In this document: positions 21,301 to 31,054 of the stretch, in pieces
How the letters are laid out: each line of letters starts with the position of its first letter
How positions within the stretch are numbered: the first letter of the stretch is position 1
Assembly (NCBI GenBank): GCA_900095095.1
Contig: FMBT01000614.1
Coordinates: 1 to 36,677 of the forward strand
Length of the DNA: 36,677 nucleotides
Reading direction: 5' to 3'
From: Fragilariopsis cylindrus CCMP1102
Taxonomy: Eukaryota > Bacillariophyta > Bacillariophyceae > Bacillariales > Bacillariaceae
The notes under the pieces: generated by a model
What the model saw: the letters and a program-made list of their open reading frames with translations, nothing else
The model's database searches: none
Told to the model about the DNA's origin: nothing
Translations under genes and position numbers: made by a program

Positions 21301-21869
21301 ATTATATTACGTTATCAACAGTAATCAAATCAAATCAAAAATCAATTGACGGTAAATTTAATAGAAGAAAGAAAAGGAAAATAAGGAAAACAAAGCACAC
21401 ACGCAAATGATTTATTATATCATACACTAATTGCATTGCATTACCACACCATACACTCAAAAAAGACAGAACTGATATTAAACGATTACGATTCATCATT
21501 TTCCTCATCAACATTACATATCTAGATAGTTAGATAGCTAGCTAGAAGAAAAAAGTCTCCGTATCCTATATTAATATTTAAAACTGAATATGCAATAGTA
21601 ACAGTAAAACTTGTAGTTCTTTTTATTCTATTGTTTTTATGAATGATGTTTTCTCCAAAACATCTTTTTGAGTGTACAGGAGGTAAGGTCAATAACCACC
21701 ATCAAAAAAGAGCCAGTCCATTTCGCTGGTCCTGCATGTGTAGTATACATCACATCCTTTACATCCCGTCAGAGGAATTTTTGACCTATAATTTTCTACA
21801 GTGTCGAAAAAGAAAAACTCACTATTGTTGTAGATCCCTTATTTCAATTTACTTATTTTTTTTATTCAA
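21301..21869. other. Spacer between convergent genes
   Basis: 3' spacer with TAGATAGTTAGATAGCTAGCTAG at about 21523-21545; no coding sequence recognised. Confidence 0.4.
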
Positions 21870-22627
21870 TCATTCATCATCGAAGAATTTCGATAATCGA
21901 TAATGACTACCTTCACTATCATTCCCATCATCTTTGCCTCTTTTACTACTACTCTTACTATGCTTCTTACTACTCTTCTTTTTCTTGCTTTTACGTCGTC
22001 GTCTTCGTTCTTCATTACTACTATCTTCACTTCTTGAGTCATTTTCATCATTATCATCATCGTCGTCATCACTAGAATGATCTCTTTTACTACTACTCCG
22101 ACGATGATGTTTACTCTTTTTACTCCGTTTGCGTTTTCGATCATGATGACGATCATCATCATCTTCGCTGTTGTCCTCGCTATCGCTATCACTATCATCA
22201 CGATCACGATCACGACGATGCTTCCTACTGCTACGTTTCTTATCTTTTTTACTACTTTTCTTATTACTCTTTTTTACTTCCTTTCGATCCATTTATGATT
22301 AGTACCTCTTGCTAATCGGTTATCACGATCCTTATCTAATTGTGCACGATATTCTGCCATCTTCTTTTGATCCACACCCTCTAAATTTAATTTATCATGA
22401 TTATCGGTCTTATATTGTTCCCATGTTGGTCGATTGGAATCCGCTAATTTTTGTGCTATCGTACGTTCTGCCTGACCTGTCATCAGACGCATCACTGCCT
22501 GCATTTGAGACGATACTGCGGCAGAAGCAGCAGGTGCTGCTGCTGCTGTTGTTGCGGCTGACTTGGAAGCTGCTGATGGTGCGGCGGATGGGCCTAAAGC
22601 CGGTCCGGAAGTTGGTCGCTTACTCAT
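21870..22627 (-). CDS. FAM133-like nuclear protein with basic/acidic tail, one frame change
   Basis: ATG at 22627. The N-terminal third is Ala/Pro/Ser-rich, followed by RPTWEQYKTDNHDKLNLE and KKMAEYRAQLDKDRDNRLARG. These correspond to RPTWEEVKEQLEKK and KMNENWKKELEKHREKLL in animal FAM133, although this is pattern similarity only. The rest is a long R/K/S/D tract with RDRDRDDSDSDSED, as in splicing-factor-associated proteins, so a nuclear speckle place is inferred. The first frame stops at 22274-22276 right after NHKWIERK, while the basic tail is open in the next frame from 22292. One extra A in CATAAATGG near 22285 joins the two into 252 residues. The join is clean, with no splice signals at the site. 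Confidence 0.6.
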
Positions 22628-23894
22628 GATTATTAGTTATAAAAAGAAAGACTGTGTGTTTACTGTCTATCTATATGTCAGTATATAGGCGACGATGATG
22701 ATTCTTGAAATGGAATGAAAGAAAATCCACGGTCGCACTTCTTGGACTGTTTGAATTTTTGACTGTTTGATTGTTTGTTCACGGTTTAGTTTCGCCCAAC
22801 GATTAACTTAGATTAGTAGATTTTCAAATTGTTGTGTACGGGTTTGTTTTACTGTTCAATTTTCCTGCTGGATCGGCTCGAACGTGTTTTTTCTTGTCTT
22901 CTGTTCAAACTGCTTCCGTTTTGATTACTACTCGTTTGACTTCTCTTCGGGATACGTGATAATTGTGCGTACTAAGTTATACTTGCCATCCAGACTACCG
23001 GTATCTGTTCTGTTACTTGTCCTTCGAGTTGATTTGAGTGTGTTGTCGTGAAGAAATTATGTGTCTTGTGTCTGCTTTTTGCTGTGGTGTGAAACGACGT
23101 GATTGATGATTTCATCGATAATTGCTAATCACGGGATTCAAAGTTTCATTCTCAGGGCCATCCTTCCGTTTCGATGACCGCGCGAAAATTAAAATTGTTC
23201 AAAATTTCGATTTTAGATTTTTCGTTCCTCCTCGGTACTCCTAAAAAAAAGATTTTCGATTTTCGATTTTATCTAGTTGTTCCATTTTACATTTCTGTTG
23301 AGAAGAATGCCACGAAGATAGCCATTTTATTTGCTTCACCACCTAATGAAGCAGTACGCCCAAAATAACAGATATTTGTAGTGAATTTTACCTCCACGCT
23401 ACGGGGGAATATCTCAGTAGTCGCTATATGCGATTAGCACGATCGAGAAAAACTATGGACCAAAATGTATAGTGTAGTACAGCACGGTGCAGTATAATGC
23501 ATTGCCTTGACTTTTTGATTCCTTTCTATTATAACAAGTTATATGGTAAGATTTAGTTCTAATAGTTGTTATCGTTGCTACTATTATACTACTACTACTA
23601 CTACTAATAATAATAATAATAATAATACTAGTAGTGACATCTTCTCCGGCTACGGCCCACTTAATAATGTTCGTTTAGATTCCCAATACGATGGGGAATG
23701 TAATGGAGGAAGATAATTCTGATAGAAATATTTCATGAAGGCGTACATAAGTTTTTGTTTGATTTGATTTCGTAAGGAGTATTTATTGAATTAAAAAAGC
23801 ATGAGCTGTATCCAACTGCCTAGTAGCACGTATAATGCATGCTACATATTGTAGCACCATTTATGTAATACTATAAGATCTTTTTTGTTGCAAT
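22628..23894. other. Long intergenic stretch, no gene recognised
   Basis: About 1.27 kb. A plus-strand 64-codon ATG frame at 23174-23368 is composed of repeated GATTTTCGATTTT-like sequence and is not protein-like. An (ACT)n/(AAT)n microsatellite lies at 23587-23626. The left half should hold the FAM133-like promoter; the right end is the 3' flank of METE. Confidence 0.45.
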
Positions 23895-26575
23895 TTAGGC
23901 GGATGCTTGGATTTCCAAACGCATTTCCTTTGTAACCTCAACCATAACTCGAAGCGCTTCAATCGTCTCTGGCCAACCGCGAGTCTTCAAACCGCAATCA
24001 GGGTTGCTATATGTTGCATAGAAGGGAGTACAAGAATAGGATAAAAGAGATAGAAATAATAAGCAAGACGAAAACGGGACTGCTCGCTCTTCGTAGCGAA
24101 AATGAAAACTTGACGAAAAATATGCGTTCGCGTTACTTACATGGTGAGCTGGCTCACTTCCATGTTCTCGAGGAAACTTTCCATCTTGCCTCTGATGAAT
24201 TCAGGTGTCGGGACAACAGGCGAATGGATATCGTATGTACCGGGACCGAGGCCCTTTTTGTAACCAATCGCCTTGAATTGGCGAAGAGTTTCATCGTCGC
24301 TTCGGGCGTTTTCGATGGAATTGACGTCAGCGTCCATTTCATCAAGAGCTTCCATACAGTCCCCAAACTCGCAGTAGCACATGTGGGTGTGGATGGATGT
24401 TTCGCTCTTAGCTGCAGCCGTCGCGAGACGGAAGGCATCTACTGCCCACCTGAGGTATTCGTCTTTTCGTGCAGAACGCATAGGCATACCCTCGCGAAGT
24501 GCAGGCTCGTCGACCTGAATCACACGACATCCAGCCTCCTCGAGGTACGCAATTTCCTTTCGGAGCGCTAATCCAATCTGGAATGTTTGCTCCTTTCGCG
24601 AAATATCGGCACGTGGAAAGGACCAATTCAAAATGGTGATTGGTCCCGTAAGCATACCCTTGACAGGTTTCTTAGTAAGACTTTGAGCGACCTTGAATTC
24701 GCGAGTGGTCATGGCATGGTCCAATGACACATCAGCCCAGATGATTGGAGGTCGGACACAACGACTTCCGAAAGACTGCACCCAACCGTTGCCAGAAAAG
24801 AGCATACCATTCCTGCGATAAAATGAGGGCAAGGGGTGTATTTAGAAACGATTCAAACAATGGCGGCAATCAAAACAGAAGAGTTTTGTTCTATTTTATC
24901 CTATGGGTCAACTTACATCTGTTGAGCAAAGAATTCAACCATATCAGTACGTTCCGGTTCACCGTGAACCAAAATGTCTAGTCCGAGACCTTCTTGAATA
25001 CCAATCATAAAGGTGATCTCTTTATCGATAGCAGCTTCGTACTCCTCCTTGGACATAGTTCCTTTCTTCAACTGCTGTCGAAGACGACGGATTCCTGCGG
25101 TCTGCGGGAATGATCCAATGGATGTGGTCGGTAAGATTGGAAGTTCAGGCATCTGCTTGGGTCGACGGACTTCGAAAGTCTCTCCACGGGTGAAATCTTT
25201 TTCGGTGAGTCCTGCAACTGCTTTTCCTACCTCCTCGTTTCGAGTTCCGGAAGATTTGTAGACGGACCAAGCATTGTTGGTGTCCGCGACGAATTTTTTG
25301 TCAGAAGTTGCGAGTGCGTGTAGTTCGTCAATTTTTTGTTGTTGAAAGGACAACACCTTCGATGCTAGGTGTTTGAGAAGGTTGTTATCTTCTCCGTTTT
25401 GCAAATCCCATGGAACAAATTGGAGCGATGCACATGGCTGGATGCAAAGACGATCTTTGGATACACCGAGTGCTTGGAGTTCCTCAATTAATGGAAGGAT
25501 TTTGGAAGGATCTACCTTCCATGGACTGCGCGCATCGATGATTCCGGCACCAAGAGTTTTTTCCTTGGGAAAACCGTTGGATTTGAGAAGAGCGAGATTG
25601 TCACCGCGGGTGAAATCCAAGGAGACCTTGTTGATCTCGGATTGTTCCATCAACCAGGTCCAGTTGTCGGCTCCAACGTCTTCAAAGTATGTCACCATAT
25701 CGATGCGAGTCGTGGACTTTTTGTTGGCGAGAATCGAAGGGTAGGCTTGTTTGTAAAGGGGTAGCAATTTCGAAGATTCGTCAAAGACAAGAGCCGGTTC
25801 ATGGATCTGAATTTCCTTCACTCCCATATCTGAGAGATCTTGGATCAGCTTTTGGTAGATAGGGATAAGCTCGGCAAGCAACGCAAAGCGTTGTACATCG
25901 ATAGATCCTTCGGTTTGAGCGAATGTAGAATGTCGGATGATGGTCACAGGTCCGTAGATAACGGCCCGCGCCTTGTCGGCACCGACAAACTTCAAACCAC
26001 GTTTGACATTAGTGAGATAGTCGGTGAGGTTGGCGGGAGATCGCTTTGTGTCGACTTCCGAAGGAAGGTAATGGTAGTTGGTTGTGAACCACTTCTTCAA
26101 ACCCAAAGCGGTTGCTCCATCCACACCCCTAGCCATGGCGAACATACGATCGATGCCGGCATCGAGATGGGCGAAACGCTTTGGGACTGTACAACGAGAT
26201 ATAGTGGAAAAAGAAAAAGCGATTAGATACGAAAAGTAGGCATACGGTAGATAGGATGAACAATAGTGGAATGACGGCGAGATTCAACACATCCGAACAC
26301 TATATAGCTCTGCACATCGCAAAAAAGAACCTACCAATCCCAAGCCATTCAGCCCACGAGAGTACTCCATCGTAGTAGAAATGTTCTCCGACAGGGATCG
26401 AATCGATCTTGTCATCCGCCAATTGGAGGCTCCATCCGAGTTCTTCCACTGCTTGCGCCTTGGAAATAAATTCGTCCTTTTCGATCTTGCCCTTCCAGTA
26501 CTTTTCCATTGCGAACTTGAGTTCGCGATTGGGTCCCATGCGGGAAAGCCCGAGAGTAGCGGTTTGGAATTTCAT
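23895..26575 (-). CDS. METE: Cobalamin-independent methionine synthase
   Basis: Transfers the methyl group of 5-methyltetrahydropteroyl-triglutamate to homocysteine to make methionine, without vitamin B12. Exons 26335-26575, 24917-26186, 24141-24812 and 23895-24006 have lengths 241+1270+672+112, exactly 764 codons plus stop, close to the family's usual 750-765. Introns are 148, 104 and 134 nt with GTAGGT or GTAAGT donors. The start is the ATG at 26575, directly before [17 protein letters not shown], the normal family N-terminus; the open frame above it begins further up but is not conserved. Zinc and homocysteine ligands are present: the His and Cys of [12 protein letters not shown], Glu of [11 protein letters not shown] and Cys of [23 protein letters not shown] and [14 protein letters not shown] are also intact. 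No targeting leader, so cytosolic. Ends in EIQASA. Base composition is more GC-rich than most neighbours, and low-complexity tracts are absent. Confidence 0.97.
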
Positions 26576-27089
26576 CTTGAGAAAAATTAAATTGGAGGCT
26601 TTTTCAATTCGCTGAGTTGGATTTTGTGTGATTAAACTATCGTCCCTCAAATGTGGAACTGATTTTCTACACGTCAACCTTTCCTCGTGTTACTTTCGGT
26701 TCGATGAATGGATGATGGCAGATATCTCTGCAGCAGCGGATAGAGGGATCGTATAATACTGTATCACATAGTATTCCTTGCCTCCCGACGTATCACGTTC
26801 TTCGCGAGTGTATTTATTGTCCATAGTTTTAGAGTGCTCAATCGGAGTATACTAGATCGACGGCGCTTAATGTAGAACGTTTTATAGAATGAATGATATC
26901 GAAGATTCGATCAGATTCATTGGAAGCACGTTCTTCGTGCAAAACTGCATATCTATAGATCGCTAGTACTATACATGTGAGTGACGTGCCGCATCGCAGT
27001 AGTAGTCTATCGTACCGGAGGATTGCAATATAGCACATGTTGGCATCAAGATCGCCAATCATTCTCAACTTCTCTCCCGTGCCTTTCAT

Positions 27090-27293
27090 AACGATCGATG
27101 AACGTTCTTCGACATGATGACAAAATAGAATGATGATTTATGCCATAGAGGTAGACAGTACCACCAGTACGTACAACTGTTTTGATATTCGTCACCAATC
27201 CCGTGCCTTTTATTTCATTTTGAATAGAATGGAATGCTGTCCCAACCCAACGATCGATGAACGTTCTTCGACATGATGACAAAATAAAATGAT
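27090..27293. repeat. 45-bp direct repeat upstream of METE
   Basis: Copies at 27090-27134 and 27249-27293 differ at one base. Each contains CGATCGATGAACGTTCTTCG followed by ACATGATGACAAAATA. GTTTTGATATT also follows both copies (27178 and 27299), so a larger cassette was duplicated and then diverged. Confidence 0.9.
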
Positions 27294-27559
27294 ACAACAG
27301 TTTTGATATTTGAAATTAAATACCTTGAAGCGAAGGACGTTCTTCAGATGAAGCTTTTCGCCGCGCCATGTCAGAATCACGTTCTTCAGATTAAAAAAAC
27401 TAGTTTAAAAATGACTTTCCTAGAGAGCCTTTCTCAAATAATTAAATCTGAGTCGAGTGAGTCGAATGGGTCAGCAATAGAACCAAACGAAGAACTGGCC
27501 GTACTGTCCACTGCCTTGTACAGTTGCTTTTTTTTGACACAGTACGGTACGGTACAGTC

Positions 27560-27587
27560 AGGGGTAATAGTCTATTATTACCCCTGG
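27560..27587. repeat. Perfect 11-bp inverted repeat (hairpin)
   Basis: CAGGGGTAATA and TATTACCCCTG are separated by 6 nt. It lies 276 bp upstream of the crotonase ATG. Directly before it is a GTACGGTACGGTAC run. Confidence 0.75.
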
Positions 27588-27862
27588 GTACAGTAGAGTA
27601 ATGAATGTTGGGGTGCTTTTGGGGGAATTCTTCTGAAAATACAAAGCGCGCAACCGGTATGAAATAGATCTTTCGTGCTTTGACACGCACTGTAATAATA
27701 AATCTCATTCACAAACAAATAAATTAAAGATCTCAAAACAAACAACGGCCACAAAATACAAAATACATACTACTACCCCTCTGATCGTGTATTTGCATTA
27801 CGAATACCTTGTTGTAATTATTACAAATCAATTAGAAAAGAAAGTTGATAGTAGTTGCAAAA

Positions 27863-28921
27863 ATGCCTCCTACTTGCTTATCAGTAGCACTGCGTCTAGC
27901 AGTATCCGCCCGATCTTCTCATGTAATAGTGACGAATAATCGTGGAATATTATTACGACAACGATCGTTTATTACAACCCGTCATGTTCGAAATAAAAAC
28001 AAAGCCACTATGTCAACGTCAACGTCAACAACACCGTTAGTATCATGGTCAGTCGATGAAACTAAAAAAATAGGAACAATTACATTAAATTCACCCAAGA
28101 CATTAAATGCATTAACAATAGAAATGGGTAAAGAATTTGAAACATTAATAACAAAGCTGCAACATGATTTAACTTCAACATCAGACGATGAGAATAATCC
28201 GAATAAAGATATATCAGCAATTGTACTATGTGGATCAGGTGATAAAGCATTTTCTTCTGGTGGTGATATGCAATGGTTACGTGGATTAAAAAATAATTCT
28301 GTACATGCTAATGTTGATATAATGATGAATTTTTATAATTCATTTCTTTGTATAAGAACTAAAAATTTACCGGTACCAATCATTGCAGCAATACAAGGTC
28401 CAGCAATGGGTGCCGGAGCATGTTTAGCATTAGCATGTGATTTACGTATTGCATCTGCATCTGATGCTAATGCTGATGCTGATAGTAATACACGCACACG
28501 TACACGGCCAGTATTAGGTTTCCCATTTATAAAATTAGGTATACCAAGTGGAATGGGTTCAATTCATTTATTACAAAATGTTAATAAGTTAAGTCAATCA
28601 CAGGTATCAGAAATTTTACTGTTAGGTAAATCATTATCAGGTGAGGAAGCATATAAATTAGGATTAATTAATAAATTAGTACCCCACACACAGAATGTAA
28701 AAGATGAAGCATATAATATGGCGTTGGATATTGCAACAAATCATCATCCTGTTGCAATACGATCAATGATACGTAGTATACGACTAAATGTTGATGAAAA
28801 TAAACTAATTGATTCATTATATAAAGATGCACATGCACAAGCAATGTGTTATGCAAGGAATGATTGGGGTGAAGGTCTACATAAAGCACCTCCTAATTTT
28901 GATAATTATCATTCGAAGTAA
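27863..28921 (+). CDS. Enoyl-CoA hydratase/isomerase (crotonase) family protein, likely mitochondrial
   Basis: ATG at 27863 (the open frame begins 18 bases earlier with TTG); 352 residues. The basic, acid-poor N-terminus (ALRLAVSARSS..ILLRQRSFITTRHVRNKN) fits a mitochondrial presequence. The crotonase core is clear: TLNSPKTLNALTIEM, GSGDKAFSSGGDMQWL (CoA and oxyanion loop), AAIQGPAMGAGACLALACDLRIAS, FPFIKLGIPSGMGSIHLL, GKSLSGEEAYKLGLINKLV. Both catalytic Glu of classic hydratases are replaced (GACLAL where hydratases have GGxxEL, and PFIKLG where they have PEIKLG), so plain hydration of enoyl-CoA is unlikely. Isomerase, hydrolase or another acyl-CoA reaction is possible. A DANADADSN repeat is inserted between the second and third core motifs. 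Confidence 0.88.
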   Translation: MPPTCLSVALRLAVSARSSHVIVTNNRGILLRQRSFITTRHVRNKNKATMSTSTSTTPLVSWSVDETKKIGTITLNSPKTLNALTIEMGKEFETLITKLQHDLTSTSDDENNPNKDISAIVLCGSGDKAFSSGGDMQWLRGLKNNSVHANVDIMMNFYNSFLCIRTKNLPVPIIAAIQGPAMGAGACLALACDLRIASASDANADADSNTRTRTRPVLGFPFIKLGIPSGMGSIHLLQNVNKLSQSQVSEILLLGKSLSGEEAYKLGLINKLVPHTQNVKDEAYNMALDIATNHHPVAIRSMIRSIRLNVDENKLIDSLYKDAHAQAMCYARNDWGEGLHKAPPNFDNYHSK

Positions 28922-29213
28922 TTTAATTAAAGAGAGAAAGAATGAAAGAAGATTGAATATAATTTAAGATATAAGATGTAATGTAATGTAATATAATGTA
29001 ATACTTTTTGCTGATGGGAGTTACATTATTTTATGAAAACTGATCGTAGGTAGAAATATAATCATTGTATTTTGGGGATGAACCATTTTTCTAACGTTTC
29101 CTGTGCATTTTTAACATGCATTCAACGTTACATTAATACTATAATCGCCTCCGCCGCCGCCGTAGAATCGAACCAACATGTTACAACATGTAACATATAT
29201 AGTTTTTACCGTC
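28922..29213. other. Spacer between convergent genes
   Basis: Contains a (TAATG)n run at 28978-29003 and a GCCTCCGCCGCCGCCG tract near 29150. No gene. Confidence 0.35.
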
Positions 29214-29774
29214 TCACTCGACGGTAGGTTGTTTTGCCTCTTCGACCGGAGCAGCTGCGGTCTCCTCGGCTTCTTTGGCAGCAGGTTTTTTGTCACCGTC
29301 ACCATCACCACGATCCATGGTTAGAGCTTCGATTTCGGCATCACTATTCGCACGCAACTTGTCCAAGGCAGGGCAAGGCGGTGGTGCGATACAGACTCCA
29401 CACGTTGGGCAGCACTGAACAAAACAGCAAGCGCAAACGCATTCGTTGAGATGATCTTCGCTAAGAGGGCAGGAGATGACCTCGTAATAGCAAAGACTGG
29501 TGGATGTACCCTTGTAACAGGCAATCGGTTTGACGAGTCCCAAATCGCAACAGACACATCCGACCTTGCAGTACTCGTCTGGGTTCTTGTCCTTGTCGCC
29601 GGTCAAACCACATCCGAGCGTCTCGGCGGTGAACGACAGGCAGCAGTCGTTGCTGAGGCAACATACTGTCTGCTCGTACCGGCAACATACATCGAAGTTC
29701 ATCATGTTGCATTCGCAGGCATTGTAATAGCAGCAGCAGCCGTTGAACATGTATCTATCGTTTCCGTCAGCCAT
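29214..29774 (-). CDS. Cysteine-rich protein of unknown function
   Basis: Intronless 186-residue protein with ATG at 29774. The first ~150 residues hold about 28 Cys, many as CC or CCC pairs (NGCCCYYNACEC, DVCCRYEQTVCCLSNDCC, VGCVCCDLG, VCACCFVQCCPTCGVC). The last 50 residues are Cys-free, acidic and Ala/Glu-rich. No signal peptide or membrane helix is evident, so it is probably cytosolic. The spacing is not metallothionein-like, since aromatic and hydrophobic residues are common between cysteines. Base composition is GC-richer and less repetitive than in neighbouring genes, as in METE, which often marks a highly expressed gene. A metal-binding or palmitoylated (membrane-attached) role is possible; I cannot choose. 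Confidence 0.75.
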   Translation of the reverse strand: MADGNDRYMFNGCCCYYNACECNMMNFDVCCRYEQTVCCLSNDCCLSFTAETLGCGLTGDKDKNPDEYCKVGCVCCDLGLVKPIACYKGTSTSLCYYEVISCPLSEDHLNECVCACCFVQCCPTCGVCIAPPPCPALDKLRANSDAEIEALTMDRGDGDGDKKPAAKEAEETAAAPVEEAKQPTVE

Positions 29775-30517
29775 GGTCGTAGTTTTTATTTTTGATTGGT
29801 TCTGTTTTGTTTTGCTAGGTAAATTTTACAGTTGTAGCACTTGGGGAACTTCTTGATTTTAGTACTAATGCATCACATGATTTTGTGTGAATTGTGAAAC
29901 GAATGGTCAGAAAAACGAATAAGTACAGTACTGTATTCGGATTACACTGTAACAAAAATCTTTTTTATGTCAGCCACGATACGATTTACGATCCATTCGA
30001 ACGTTTGCACCACCTTCCTCCCGAAGGCCTGAACCAACATGCTTCAAAAGTTGCCACAAAAGTATTTTTAGAAATATTCTTTGGATAAGTAATTGTCTGA
30101 AAATATTTGGATTGGGATTAGAGTTCGGTTTCGCATACACTGATATTATTTCATTCCACTTTCAACTTTGACATCACATAAGGGTAGTGCAAGAATTCGC
30201 AACGGCAGGTATCCATAGACGACAGAACGGACGAGCGACAACACATACAAGTTTAATTAAAAGAAAGGGGCACGCGGATCGATGATATGTGTCAACCCCC
30301 CCCCCCCTTTATGACCCCTGTAATAAAGAATGCATAAAAAGGAGTACAATAGGTCTACTAGTACGTATAGTACGTACAGTATGTACACACAAAAAAAGCA
30401 CATAAAGCACAATAGCTAACTGCTACAGTAAACGATGAAAAGGCCCAACGATGCATCTTCTTTATTTCCATCAAGCTTACAGAAATCTGCCTATGACAGT
30501 TTTAGAAAATCTCCTCA
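29775..30517. other. Spacer with C12 homopolymer
   Basis: Holds the cysteine-rich gene's promoter side, an AGTACAGTACTGTA palindromic word at about 29921-29934, a run of twelve C at 30296-30307, and TACGTATAGTACGTACAGTATGT near 30361-30383. A 64-codon ORF at 29894-30088 has no protein-like features. Confidence 0.4.
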
Positions 30518-31054
30518 ATGATGGTACGCTTGATTATTCAAGACAAAGCTGCTGCATTCAACAACAACAACAACAACAACAACTCAGATTTAGATTCTTC
30601 TATTGCACCACCAATTTATGTTGATTTTGATCTTTCAGATGGAAAAGATGCTAAGTTCCATCTTTCCAAAGGTTACTCTACCGTATCGGTAGATGCGTAC
30701 GCACCTTGGATTGACAAGGCCAAGAATGAATTTCAACAAGAGATTAAGGATGGACGTGCACTTTTCTTTAATATCGGAGTTTCGACGAAAGATGAGGATT
30801 CAATGAATTTTTATTTCAAAACGAAGGATCCGTTATTGCATCCTTTGAACCAAGTAAAGGATGGATGTCAGGGTTTTAAAGTCACAAGTCCAAGATGTAA
30901 ACATATAAAAATTCCAGTTGTACGATGTGAGGCTATGCTTGCCTTAATTGGTACGGCTGCAACATGTGTTAGGTTGGATGTTGAAATGCTGCATCATTCC
31001 TGTGTCCGTGGTCTAAGCAATCTACCGACGTATCTCCTTCCCAAGATAGTATGA
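30518..31054 (+). CDS. FkbM-type methyltransferase, truncated at the C-terminus
   Basis: The ATGATG at 30518 opens a 178-residue frame. After an (AAC)n tract (poly-Asn), residues 33-150 match the FkbM SAM-methyltransferase fold: PPIYVDFDLSDGKDAKFHLSKG (SAM-binding motif I, with DLSDGKD for the usual GxxDGxD), VSVDAYAPWIDKAK (acidic residue at the end of strand 2), ALFFNIGVS, and CVRLDVEMLHHSCVRGL where most members have LKIDIEGxDxxCL. The frame then ends at PTYLLPKIV, where the family normally continues for 80 or more residues. So the C-terminal part is missing here, either lost or cut by a frame change. A second ATG frame upstream (30493) does not join cleanly. Possibly a pseudogene; the substrate is unknown. 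Confidence 0.55.
   Translation: MMVRLIIQDKAAAFNNNNNNNNSDLDSSIAPPIYVDFDLSDGKDAKFHLSKGYSTVSVDAYAPWIDKAKNEFQQEIKDGRALFFNIGVSTKDEDSMNFYFKTKDPLLHPLNQVKDGCQGFKVTSPRCKHIKIPVVRCEAMLALIGTAATCVRLDVEMLHHSCVRGLSNLPTYLLPKIV

Larger units (their letters stand above)
26576..27862. promoter_or_regulatory. Shared upstream region of METE and the crotonase gene, with repeated motifs
   Basis: About 1.29 kb between two divergently transcribed genes. It contains six copies of ACGTTCTTC at 26795, 26928, 27102, 27261, 27337 and 27379, all in the same orientation, a 45-bp direct repeat, and a perfect 11-bp hairpin at 27560-27587. No gene recognised. Confidence 0.55.

Noticed and set aside
21870..22298. Open frames opposite and overlapping the basic tail of the FAM133-like gene
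   Set aside because: They are the isoleucine/methionine/threonine-rich shadows of Ser/Asp/Arg codon repeats.
735..22627. Programmed ribosomal frameshifting as a new system explaining the many frame changes
   Set aside because: The sites share no slippery heptamer or common context, and several genes need none; loss of bases in the assembly explains it more simply.
23174..23368. 64-codon ATG frame on the plus strand
   Set aside because: Made largely of repeated GATTTTCGATTTT-like sequence, no protein-like pattern, no neighbouring exon signals.
24011..24571. Plus-strand open frame of 186 codons opposite METE, and similar ones at 25013-26226
   Set aside because: They are antisense to clearly conserved METE exons and arise from its codon composition.
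29150..29190. AGAATCGAACC, which matches a tRNA B box on the minus strand
   Set aside because: The flanking bases cannot form a T-stem and no A box or acceptor stem lies at the right distance.
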